From the NCBI RefSeq assembly GCF_000227135.1, contig NC_018240.1, positions 122,956-186,955 on the forward strand: a stretch of 64,000 bases of DNA, in the 5' to 3' direction. Position numbers and translations under genes: made by a program. This stretch comes from Leishmania donovani. Taxonomy: Eukaryota; Euglenozoa; Kinetoplastea; Trypanosomatida; Trypanosomatidae. Numbering within the stretch: the first letter of the stretch is position 1; the number at the start of each line of letters is the position of its first letter. Shown piece after piece: positions 19,801 to 27,178 of this stretch. The notes under the pieces were generated by a model. The model saw nothing but the letters and a program-made list of their open reading frames with translations. It had not been told where the DNA came from and searched no databases.

Positions 19801-20400
19801 ATGCTTCCGGTGATTGAAAAGGAGTGCGACGGGGTACGTCACGCGGCGGAGCTGGCGAACCGCCCGTTGGCAGTGCTGCAGAAGTTCCAGAAGGTGCTCG
19901 AGATGCCCGTATTCGGGCTGCGAGAGCGGGACGTGAACGAGTCGATGGAGGCGGTGCGCGGGCTGCCGCTCATCCAGGTCGACCTCACCATTCAGCAGCA
20001 GCATCCTGCTGCAGCGGAGGAAATGAATGCGGAAGACGAGGAGACCGTCGTGACGTACGAGCTGGCGGTGCATCTGCAGCGGCTTTCCTTCGGACAGAAG
20101 AGCGTCATCGCGCCGCACTTCTCGAAGGCCAAGGATGAGCAGTACTGGGTAGTTGTCGGCCACGAGCCGACAGGCGAGCTTGTTGCGTTGAAGCGTGTGA
20201 ATCGGCTGCGACAGAGCAGCACGGCGACGCTGCGGATCGACTGGGACGAGGACTGGGTGCAGTACAGCCCCGACGGCACCGTGGAGCTGAATCTGTATCT
20301 CGTGTGTGACTCGTATATCGGCATGGATCAGCAGTACAGCTTCATCCTTCCTCAGTTCAAACTGAGCTGCTGCTCCGGCGGCGCAGAAGGGAGTTGCTAG
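13897..20400 (+). CDS. ASCC3: ASCC3/Slh1-type tandem Ski2-like helicase
   Basis: This encodes 2167 aa. After an Asn/Ser-rich N-terminus come two complete helicase cassettes, each followed by a Sec63-type domain. Cassette 1 has PTGAGKT (473-479), DEIH (582-585) and QIFGRAGR (822-829). Cassette 2 has PTGSGKT (1342-1348), DEVH (1444-1447) and QMIGRAGR (1677-1684). Brr2 has the same architecture, but several blocks are of the ASCC3/Slh1 kind: ELTGDMQL after motif Ia, PEKWDGISR in cassette 2, CPRMATMNKP, and DSYIGMDQQY near the C-terminus. In Brr2 the second cassette is a degenerate pseudo-helicase; here its motifs are intact. ASCC3/Slh1 is the motor of the RQT/ASC-1 complex, which splits collided ribosomes in quality control. 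The frame is open upstream to 13753, but ATG 13897 follows the splice-acceptor tract. A database label of U5 snRNP helicase would be a family-level confusion. Confidence 0.95.
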   Translation: MQSSGPPGKPPWGGGRGPWGANNSSANNAVVQPSFHDRSTRRGPSGKINTTNNSGNNNNQPAKQSHAHDSTAEQSIQSGDPMGSPADRKAPDVQARDVGGFYGKEKPTASSRSQQGNRGHATASVGSDGGAGAVGTSAAIDATLKRLTVLLNRRFFHSNQQQGVSHQQNSVAQSSLSEDIFTGGVQTNSFVSECMQAQRPVALLTHSGEPLSPRGDRVGGSGRSAYQAQRKISLDMLLSSVDDIVSQVYVNFDEDLTKVLLNALDRVTACDTLDQRERTKVRVIDELLEVLGDKHYDLLQCVMYRPREVFLRLLEEFCTLEDAGDATTSQSSSGPKGLTVRFVKNNQRSQGQDVVINDAGKLTDQKWLAHMNRRYRVLMQESELDELFKRDFSVTGSIMPTGATVTKKSGHVRIHIPPPRQEILPESKRVCVATSLPEWTHPAFLSITHLNTIQTTIFETAFHTSQNMLVCAPTGAGKTVCGLLVMLRCISEHFEGGVLDRDFKIIFVAPMKALAQEMVENFSRRLAPFMIKVRELTGDMQLTKRELAETQVIVTTPEKWDVITRKQSNEELVSQVRLIIMDEIHLLNEERGPVLEALVARTLRHGELNPEQRVRLVGLSATLPNYKDVANFLQADLREGLKVFGPEYRPVPLEQTFIGLQNTSGPQKRNKEFELDRLAYEEVVKNVREGHQVMVFVHSRKQTVGLAKYFIEESTRRGEEHLFQYKGVMPSAIEKKGRTLQGRDLTSLFAAGFGAHHAGLVRYDRTTTEGFFRDGYLRVLCCTSTLAWGVNLPAHTVVIRGTQMYDPKRGGLVSISVLDVMQIFGRAGRPQFDTSGHGIIISDDKEVSHFLRLIAHALPIESQMQGKLCDHLNAEVNAGTISSVMEASSWLEYTYMWQRIRVNPLTYGLKVNNVRKDPELKTVRYSMINTSFTELAIAGMVRYNPETGSVESTDLGRLASHYYITYESISIFNEKMRRPDDTWIDALDMGTAMNIAASAKEFSQLKVRQEELDELQNLHQLLPKHVREYRVSGESADETSTQWKVTTLLKAYINRLSVETHSLSSDMLYVLQNMPRICRALFEIELERGHPLTTYTYLTLCKCIEHRCWDFEHPLMQFANWSHRVNITDAVWMNLNKCNPSMQLLQEMTAKEVGEMVHNVRAGRDIADLVSKFPSVNIDIDVQPITRSILRVKVTIEADFVWSRDLSGNSEVFWLLVEDQDNHFIFHHESVTLTRKEVETGTPHVVNLAVPIVPQYDMYAVRLYSDRWMGCKEDYTFSIGHLHLPEDSQMTTKLLPLSPLRLHVIPEEYHAMYRNYRQFNAVQTQIFYTMFHTDQNVFLGAPTGSGKTIAAEMAILRVFEQYPGKKVVYIAPLKALVKERLRDWKARMMLVGRSVVELSGDATPDISALAKADILCTTPEKWDGISRNWQVRSYVTAVKLVVFDEVHMLGTDRGPILEVIVSRMRYIGWNRKAPIRLVGLSTAVSNPGDLSSWLGVEKKWAVFNFDPSVRPVPMTVHIAGYHGKNYCPRMATMNKPTYNAICEKSPTQPVIVFVSSRRQTRLTAMALIGFLLMEGNTAKWVHMNVDQVQEYTSKLDDPYVKHCLQFGVGIHHAGLLEGDRTIVEEAFLSNRIQVLVATSTLAWGVNFPAHMVVVKGTEYYDAKTNSYVDFPITDVLQMIGRAGRPQFDTEGVAQVLCHEPKKGFYRKFLYDPFPVESALHKQLHVHINAEIVSGTINTRQDAVNYLTWTYLFRRIARNPSYYGLEDGSPKAVTIFLSTLVKGVLADLERCGCIEQPDAMDEDADPDAIQYTVLGKLCSYYYISHITVDLFNRNIEPDHSCGELLRLLCDAEEFNELPVRHNEDKLNMELARQLPLPVRDAEADSPHAKAFLLFQALFERAPMPITDYITDQKSAMDNAVRVIQAMVDVAANNGHLYAALRCMTLMQCMVQARWWDDNSLLQIPNVVKAMLPVIEKECDGVRHAAELANRPLAVLQKFQKVLEMPVFGLRERDVNESMEAVRGLPLIQVDLTIQQQHPAAAEEMNAEDEETVVTYELAVHLQRLSFGQKSVIAPHFSKAKDEQYWVVVGHEPTGELVALKRVNRLRQSSTATLRIDWDEDWVQYSPDGTVELNLYLVCDSYIGMDQQYSFILPQFKLSCCSGGAEGSC

Positions 20401-21063
20401 GAGTACCTTCGAGTGCATTGTGAATGGCAAGATCGTGCTGCACGAGCACGAGCACATAAACGTGCATACACACATACACACACACACACAGACACACCAA
20501 GACGTATATGCTCTTCCTTGTGTAAAACGGGTGTGAGTATCCACACCAGCAGTATGTGCGGTCGCTGCTGCTTGCGTCACTTGAAGGTACGGCACGCGGA
20601 GTCACTGCGGTTGACATCTCGGGCACGGGCAGAGAGCACTTGAGGTCACAGTGAGGGGCGTCGCTCCCTTCCCAGCATCTATGCTGCTCTTTCGACTCAC
20701 GACTCGTCCGGGGCACCTGTCACTGCCACGGCGCCCCAGCACACACACGCACACAAATTTCTGTTCATGCCCATGCAGCATCCGCTGATGGGACTACACG
20801 CTTTTACCCGCATGAATAGCGCACTGCTCGCCTTTTTCTATCCCTCACTGTTCCTCATGCTCTTCCTCGCTGCCCTGTGTCTGTTTTCCGCGCCCACGCC
20901 CTCCCCCCGACCCAAATCACCCGCGCAAACGACGCACCCCAACGCCCACAACGGCCAAACACGAACTCGTGGGAAAGTAGAGCCGGCCCAGAAGGCACGC
21001 TGCCAAAGAAGGCGCAAAGCAAAAAAATGGTCCGCTTACATCTCCTTGGATACGAATAGCGTC
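20401..21063. other. Intergenic region with CA repeat and pyrimidine tract
   Basis: A CA-rich run lies at 20465-20500. A T/C-rich tract around 20828-20910 is followed by the first AG near 20978. The reading frame of the next gene is open from ATG 20767, but that part encodes a pyrimidine-tract peptide and is probably untranslated. Confidence 0.45.
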
Positions 21064-21963
21064 ATGCACTTACGCGGCGTGGCGGTGTTACGCGCTGCAC
21101 GTCGTGCCTATCCGCACGTCGCCATCACGGGTCGGTGCTTCCTCTTGAAGCCTCGCCGGCATGCGCCTCTTTCGACGCCGAGCCAGCAAGAGTCGTTATC
21201 CTTGCTGCACGACATGGAGTGCGTGGAGCTGACGCCGTCGGAGTCGGGCACGATCAACCGGCGCGGTGCTGTTCCTGCAAATCTCGCCGGTAACAGCTAC
21301 TACGCGCGGCGGTACAGCACCCAGGGTGGCGCACGTCGCGGCACCTTGGACGCGACAGAGCCCCATGTGCAGTTTCACAGCGGCGACCTGGTGCTGTACC
21401 TGCGTCTCTCTGCAGTGCCACGAGAGTTGTCCAACAAACGCATCGTGGATGTGACAGGCATACAGACAAGTTTTCACAACGTCTCTGAGCGACACAGCAA
21501 AGCCCTCGCCACGGTCGAGGAAGCGATGCAGACAATGCACCTACACGACGGGCATGAGGTGCCTGCTCTGCAGCGTGGTGACGTGAACCTCGTACGATTG
21601 CAGCCGAGGTGCGTGTACATCTCCCCGGCGCCGTCACACTCTTCTGCCGCAGGTGAAGCTGTTACAGTGGACCTGAGACACCTGTCCTCCGCACTTCGAC
21701 CGCTGAGCAACCCAGATGTGCTTTTGGCACAGGCGCGGCGGCTGTCCTTCCGGTCTGAGATGGAAGCCGTGCAAACGGCGCAGGTCATGGCATCGTTTGT
21801 TACGGAGCTGAGAGGCGGCGGCGCTGTGCCTGGAGGTTGTGGATCTTCTGTTGGTGTCTTAGGCTCCGCAGCGGTGCTGAGACCGGTGGTGCGCGACGGC
21901 TACTTAGTTGCCATGACGCTGTGTCCTCCCCGCGACACCGCTCGAGGGTCCAGGAGACGCTGA
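21064..21963 (+). CDS. Hypothetical protein, probably mitochondrial
   Basis: This encodes 299 aa from the ATG at 21064. The N-terminus is rich in Arg, Ala and hydrophobic residues with few acids for ~45 residues, which fits a mitochondrial presequence. A stretch around residue 105 (HSGDLVLYLRLSA) and a second GD-containing stretch (RGDVNLVRLQPR) suggest small beta-barrel, KOW- or L19-like strands; a mitochondrial ribosomal protein is possible but unproven. No catalytic motif is seen. The frame is open back to ATG 20767, which would add 99 residues including a very hydrophobic segment. I prefer 21064 because the added part coincides with the presumed splice-acceptor tract. Confidence 0.72.
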   Translation: MHLRGVAVLRAARRAYPHVAITGRCFLLKPRRHAPLSTPSQQESLSLLHDMECVELTPSESGTINRRGAVPANLAGNSYYARRYSTQGGARRGTLDATEPHVQFHSGDLVLYLRLSAVPRELSNKRIVDVTGIQTSFHNVSERHSKALATVEEAMQTMHLHDGHEVPALQRGDVNLVRLQPRCVYISPAPSHSSAAGEAVTVDLRHLSSALRPLSNPDVLLAQARRLSFRSEMEAVQTAQVMASFVTELRGGGAVPGGCGSSVGVLGSAAVLRPVVRDGYLVAMTLCPPRDTARGSRRR

Positions 21964-22750
21964 GCAGAGGCGAAACGATGATTTGCAAGGATCACCAAAG
22001 GCGATGACCTCAGCAACTGCGCGAGGAGCCACACCTTCTTTGACGCGACACGTGCCTTTCTCAGTGTTTGTGCGTGGGTGCACGAATGATTTTGGGCAAG
22101 CTGTTGCGTCCATCTCTATTGGCAGTCATTCCCAGAGGAAATTGTTCTCTCATGCTTGTAACTCTGCTGAATGTATCCCACTGCGTTACCGTGGAGGCGC
22201 TGTCGCACCAAATGCAGGAGGACGGAGGTGACGCTCTTAGAAGCGTGTGCGCGTTGTGCTGTCGTATGCACGCGCGCACGCGCCCTCCCCGTCTTCTCCA
22301 TTTCTTCTACCTGCGGGCTCCATATTTTGCGGTGCTTTCAGAGATCTGTTTTCCACCTTCCTCTCCCTCCTTCTCCGACCACCCCACCACTGGGCTTCGC
22401 TGCTCACCTTCCCGCATGTGTGTCTCTTTCTGTGTGTGTGTGTGCGTGTATTGATGCCTCCGTGTCTTGATTGTGCATTGGCATCCAACACCTAAACGCC
22501 TTCTTTCCCTCCTCTTATCGCTGCACACATCGCCGCAAGAAAGGACTCTCGCTCGCCTCTTCTTGTGCACATCCGACACACACACAGACACACAGACGGA
22601 GAAGCAGTAGGAGCAGGAGGAGTGGGTTTGCTGTCCGTCCACCGCCTCCACCTCTCCACGCCTTCCTGGAACAGCCGCTTTCGTGTCTCTCTCTCCCTCC
22701 CTTTTCTTTGCTCGACCCTTTCACATCGTCTCGGCACTCGGGCTGTATTG

Positions 22751-22787
22751 CCTGTTCCTTCCCCTCCCTCCCATCTCTTCTGCGTAG
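22751..22787 (+). promoter_or_regulatory. Putative spliced-leader trans-splice acceptor
   Basis: A near-continuous T/C tract ends in AG at 22786-22787, predicting an ~80-nt leader for the CCDC124-like mRNA. Confidence 0.5.
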
Positions 22788-22831
22788 CCCCCCCTTCATC
22801 GTCTATAAGAATATTTGCAGACGGGAAGACG

Positions 22832-22859
22832 ACACACACACACACACACACACACACAC
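22832..22859. repeat. (AC)14 microsatellite in a 5' UTR
   Basis: Twenty-eight bases of perfect AC dinucleotide end eight bases upstream of the CCDC124-like start codon. Length variation between strains is likely. Confidence 0.9.
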
Positions 22860-22867
22860 GTACAAAA

Positions 22868-23704
22868 ATGCCGAGCGGCCCCAAGAATAACAAGTACATC
22901 AACCGCCACAGCGAGGAGGCGCGGCTGCGCGATGAGGAGCGGCGCATCGACTCCCGCGCGGCCCGCGAGGCGGCGAAGGAGGACGCGCGGTGGTCTGAGA
23001 CGGACCCGAAGGTGTTGAAGAAGATGGAGAAGAAGCGAGAGATGGAGCAGAAGCAGGAGGCGAAGGCCACCCGTGACGCCGAGAAGAGGGAGCAGCTGGA
23101 GGAAGAGGAGCGGGAGATGAATGTGAAGGTGCCCAAGAAGGTGGCCCAGCGCCAAATCCAGAAGGACTTGGCGAAGATGCTGGCAGACTACGACAAAGAG
23201 CGCACCGCCCTTCGAGGCGGCCAGCATGGCGCGGTGGTCAAGCCGGAGAAGACGGAGGAGGCGCCGCTACCGTCTGGCAACGTGAACCGCGAACGGGGCG
23301 TGACTCTGCACGCGGCAGCGGAACAGGAGAGCAACACCATCAAAGCCTCTGGCACCGTGGCTGATGTGGTGGCGGCCTTGGAGAAGGGCGGCAATGCCAG
23401 CGGCGCTGCTGAGATACCTGACAACCGCCATATCGGCAAGCGTGCCAAGGTGCTCTATAAGGCCTTCTACTCAGAGCATCTGGAGCAGGTGAAGGGGGAG
23501 AAGCCGGGCCTTCGGCGCACACAGTACAACGACATTATTTGGGAGATGTGGCAGAAGAGCCCAACGAATCCGTTTGTGATGCGCACCGAGAAGATCGCGC
23601 ATGAGCGGCTGGAAGCGGAGCGGCGGTGGATGGAGGGTGACTCGGACGGCGAGGACGAGGAGGAAGGGGAGTTCACGAATGGCGGCAAGTGTGCGGCCAA
23701 GTAG
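22868..23704 (+). CDS. CCDC124: CCDC124/Lso2-like ribosome-associated factor
   Basis: This encodes 278 aa. It begins MPSGPKNNKYINRHSEEA and continues as a highly charged Lys/Glu/Arg helix to ~residue 120 that would lie along rRNA. The C-terminal half has the family features in order: an NVNRE motif, an A-T-V-x-D-V-V-A-A-L helix, a PDNRH motif, then YKAFYSEHLEQVKGEKPGLR and a W-x-K-S-P-x-N-P signature. CCDC124 and yeast Lso2 bind idle 80S ribosomes, block the mRNA channel and help restart translation after starvation. The C-terminus ends in an acidic tail. Length is slightly above the ~220 aa of animal homologues. The start follows a CA-rich leader; the frame upstream to 22565 is noncoding pyrimidine-rich sequence. 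Confidence 0.9.
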   Translation: MPSGPKNNKYINRHSEEARLRDEERRIDSRAAREAAKEDARWSETDPKVLKKMEKKREMEQKQEAKATRDAEKREQLEEEEREMNVKVPKKVAQRQIQKDLAKMLADYDKERTALRGGQHGAVVKPEKTEEAPLPSGNVNRERGVTLHAAAEQESNTIKASGTVADVVAALEKGGNASGAAEIPDNRHIGKRAKVLYKAFYSEHLEQVKGEKPGLRRTQYNDIIWEMWQKSPTNPFVMRTEKIAHERLEAERRWMEGDSDGEDEEEGEFTNGGKCAAK

Positions 23705-24110
23705 GTGCCTCAGTGAACAGCATGCGTAGGTCAGAGAGAGAGAGCGTGAGGAGGTGGAGAACGAGAGAGGTACTGCGTGTGGTGTGCTGACACAGTGACG
23801 GCTGCAGATACAGAGAGACACACGCGCGTGCCTATTCGCAAGCAGCTCGGCCTTTCCCTTGTGGGCGCCTTCTTATACCCCCTTTTCTTTCTCCTCTTGT
23901 GTGTGTTACTTTTTTTTATTGTTGACTTCTCCCTTGACCGTACGCGCATCGCTCTGTTTCGCTGGCTGCAGCGTCCGCGCGATGAGTGGCCTCGGACTGT
24001 GATTCTCATTGCCCGCGCGCCCCTCCTTCTTTTCACACACACACACACAATAACAGATGAAGAGCGCTGGTGTCGAGGGGGGAGGAGCCTGCATGATTCG
24101 ATCCACACCA

Positions 24111-24867
24111 CGTGACATCTGCCACCGGTACCGTGATTTCTCTGCGAACCGGCTGCGGTCAGGCGGTAGAAAGGGTGAGGTGGGGTGGGGGCGTCAAGTG
24201 AGCCTCCCCTTCCCGTGTCTCTCTTCCTGCTGCTGCCTCTCCCTTTCTCTCTCTAGCACCGCGACTTCGTTGTTGCGGGCGCACGTGTGTACAGGCGTAT
24301 GGGAGAGGTCTCCCCCTCCTTGTCTCCTTATCTTACCAGAGTCGGCGCTGATGAATTCCTTTGTTTGCTTCCTCTTCAATTTTCCTTTCGGCACGGCAGA
24401 CGCTTGCCGCCTCCGCCCTCGAGCGCAGGACCCTGGACGNNNNNNNNNNNNNNNNNNNNNNNNNNNNNNNNNNNNNNNNNNNNNNNNNNNNNNNNNNNNN
24501 NNNNNNNNNNNNNNNNNNNNNNNNNNNNNNNNNNNNNNCGTGACATCTGCCACCGGTACCGTGATTTCTCTGCGAACCGGCTGCGGTCAGGCGGTAGAAA
24601 GGGTGAGGTGGGGTGGGGGCGTCAAGTGAGCCTCCCCTTCCCGTGTCTCTCTTCCTGCTGCTGCCTCTCCCTTTCTCTCTCTAGCACCGCGACTTCGTTG
24701 TTGCGGGCGCACGTGTGTACAGGCGTATGGGAGAGGTCTCCCCCTCCTTGTCTCCTTATCTTACCAGAGTCGGCGCTGATGAATTCCTTTGTTTGCTTCC
24801 TCTTCAATTTTCCTTTCGGCACGGCAGACGCTTGCCGCCTCCGCCCTCGAGCGCAGGACCCTGGACG
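24111..24867. repeat. Perfect 329-bp direct duplication flanking gap 1 (assembly artefact)
   Basis: 24111-24439 and 24539-24867 are identical, and the first copy runs directly into the N run. This is the pattern of two overlapping contig ends laid end to end. The real sequence should contain the block once. Confidence 0.93.
24440..24538. other. Assembly gap 1 (99 N)
   Basis: Ninety-nine N between two copies of the same 329 bp. It probably represents no missing sequence. Confidence 0.97.
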
Positions 24868-25101
24868 CGGCCCGCTGGGATCAAGACATGCAGTGCAGCC
24901 AGGTCCGTGTGGAGTCCGCCGCGCAGCGCGTACCCGACGAGGAGGCGAGGAAGGGCAGGAAGAGCTTGATAGGCGCATGACCCGATTCGGTGGCAGGACG
25001 GCTTGTCCCATGACGGCCAGGCGTTAGCGGCAGTGCCGCGGCGGCAGGCGATCGGTGGCTGTGTGGTTGTGCATGCGTATCCGTTTGCTGGCTTGTTCGC
25101 G
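24819..25101. repeat. Dispersed repeat, copy B (possible SIDER-type element)
   Basis: Matches 33-315 at 280 of 283 positions in direct orientation. It lies wholly inside the short island contig 24539-25461. The left contig stops 49 bases into it and the right contig resumes 40 bases after it, so the repeat itself probably caused the assembly break. Confidence 0.75.
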
Positions 25102-25140
25102 GGTGGAATACGGACGCGTTGGACCGCTGAAACAATGCTT

Positions 25141-25881
25141 GCATTTCTGTTACCCCCCCCCTCCCCCCTCGCTTCTGTTCCTCCGTTCCTCGTACTTCGC
25201 AGGTGCGACGTGTTTGTTGGACTGCATGGACGGCTCGGCTAATCGATGGCGATACTCCGCCCTCTTGTACACCGTCTCTCGTCTCTGCTCGAGCTCCCTC
25301 TTTGTGATTTATCCTACTGCGTCGAGCCCAACGCCAGCCAGAGCACCGACGCACACACATGGCCAGACCCACAGACTTCTGCAGCTCCTTGTTTTTTGTT
25401 TTTTTTTCAGAGAGGCGCCTCTACACCAGCATAGGCGCACACGTTCTCCACACACACGCACNNNNNNNNNNNNNNNNNNNNNNNNNNNNNNNNNNNNNNN
25501 NNNNNNNNNNNNNNNNNNNNNNNNNNNNNNNNNNNNNNNNNNNNNNNNNNNNNNNNNNNNGCATTTCTGTTACCCCCCCCCTCCCCCCTCGCTTCTGTTC
25601 CTCCGTTCCTCGTACTTCGCAGGTGCGACGTGTTTGTTGGACTGCATGGACGGCTCGGCTAATCGATGGCGATACTCCGCCCTCTTGTACACCGTCTCTC
25701 GTCTCTGCTCGAGCTCCCTCTTTGTGATTTATCCTACTGCGTCGAGCCCAACGCCAGCCAGAGCACCGACGCACACACATGGCCAGACCCACAGACTTCT
25801 GCAGCTCCTTGTTTTTTGTTTTTTTTTCAGAGAGGCGCCTCTACACCAGCATAGGCGCACACGTTCTCCACACACACGCAC
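25141..25881. repeat. Perfect 321-bp direct duplication flanking gap 2 (assembly artefact)
   Basis: 25141-25461 and 25561-25881 are identical and are separated only by the N run, again consistent with unmerged overlapping contig ends. Confidence 0.93.
25462..25560. other. Assembly gap 2 (99 N)
   Basis: Ninety-nine N between the 321-bp copies; probably a false gap. Confidence 0.97.
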
Positions 25882-26842
25882 AATGGAAAACAGAAAACGA
25901 AGCTGGACTCGAAAAGCGTTCACACACACACACACACGCACACACACAGGCACACGTGCATCAATGACGGTATTAAACTCGTTCATATCGATGAGTGCGC
26001 GCCGTCAACTCTCTTCCTCCCCACCCCTCTCGTCCTTCCCTTGTGTCGGCGTCGGGGAGCAGTTGAGCCTCTCAGGTGATGGTTGATAGTCGAGGGGAAC
26101 ACAACGCATCATCTGCATTATCACCGCTATATGTAGATATGAATATAATATAGTTATCGATTTCTATAGATTCCGGATGCTATCGTCTTTTCCTCTTTTC
26201 GTTGCAGAAAGTGAAGGGGCAGGCTCGTCAGTGTCAGCCTTCCTCGACGAACGGGCACCTACGCACGTGGGGGCCCACTGGCCTGCTTGCGTTTTCGCAT
26301 CTGCAGCAGCGGCATTAAGGGTCGCGATGTTTATTGCTCATGAGATGCACGCACGTGAGGGGTGCTTGCTTCCCCGAGACTCACACGCATACATCCATGT
26401 TCCGGTAGTGCACGTGTTTTCCGTTCCCTCTTGGTCAGGGGCTCTCCTCCCTCTCTCCTAAGGCCGGACCAGGCGAGACTCGATAGGCCGAAGAGGGTGT
26501 GAGAGAGAGCGGCTTCCCACACACGCCCATGTCGTAAGCAGCCATGCACAGGCTAAGCAGACACATATGATGTGTGTGCTGAACGCAGCTTCTTATCTGT
26601 GGACAGACATGAACGTGTTGCGCGCGCGTAACTTCCGCCCTCGCATTCACCCGCGTCGATTTCCGTTTCGCGGAACAGAGATGGCAGAGGACTTATCCAG
26701 CTTGGCTTCCACGCATACCATTGCATGGCACGCGTGTGACACGTGGTGTAGAAAGCCAATATCATCGCCCATGCCCGGCTTCTCTCCTGCAAAACTTCCT
26801 CTCCTCGGACGCTGCAGCACCGGAGTTTCTCTGGCGCGAGAT

Positions 26843-26862
26843 TATATATATATATATATATA
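26843..26862. repeat. (TA)10 microsatellite
   Basis: Twenty bases of perfect TA in the spacer upstream of the 1235-aa coiled-coil gene. Confidence 0.85.
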
Positions 26863-27178
26863 ACCCAAGTGCGTTTTGCCCTATCACGCATGGGATAGGC
26901 TACGCAAGTATTCTCATATATTCATACATCAACTCCATAGAGGCACAGACGCACATTCCTACAGTCCCTCGATACAAGGCCACCGTTGCGCACCTTCGAG
27001 TGGGCAGAGACGCCGTCACGGATGGTTTTCCCTCTTGGCCGCTCTCTTCCTTCTGCTTCGCTCCTCCGCTGTATCACTTCAAAACAACAATAAACACACG
27101 CACACGCTACAGGCTGCTCGACCACAGTTTTCCGCACCTGGCAAGGTAGAGGAGCACCTGGATGCCACCGCCGTCGTC

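Larger units (their letters stand above)
21964..22867. other. Intergenic region and 5' leader of CCDC124 gene
   Basis: No gene is seen. It holds TG- and CA-rich microsatellites, T/C tracts and a (AC)14 run at 22832-22859 that ends eight bases before the next ATG. The best acceptor is the tract 22751-22785 with AG at 22786-22787, which puts the (AC)n repeat inside the 5' UTR. Confidence 0.5.
23705..27178. other. Gene-free region with two assembly gaps and a dispersed repeat
   Basis: 3.5 kb without a convincing gene, of which 848 bp is artefact (two N gaps and two duplicated flanks). It holds repeat copy B (24819-25101), CA-rich runs (25921-25950), an AT-rich patch at 26100-26175 and a (TA)10 run at 26843-26862. 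A pyrimidine tract at 27026-27080 followed by AG 27111-27112 is the likely acceptor for the next gene. Frames in this interval are duplicated shadows or read through N. Confidence 0.6.

Noticed and set aside
19432..20595. 387-codon open frame on the minus strand
   Set aside because: Antisense to the end of the helicase gene and its CA-repeat 3' flank; no domain is seen.
22832..22859. Possible CRISPR-like or telomeric repeat
   Set aside because: It is a plain dinucleotide microsatellite; no spacer structure and no TTAGGG arrays were seen anywhere in the window.
25055..26086. 343-codon frame spanning assembly gap 2
   Set aside because: It reads through 99 N and two identical copies of a duplicated flank, so it is an artefact.
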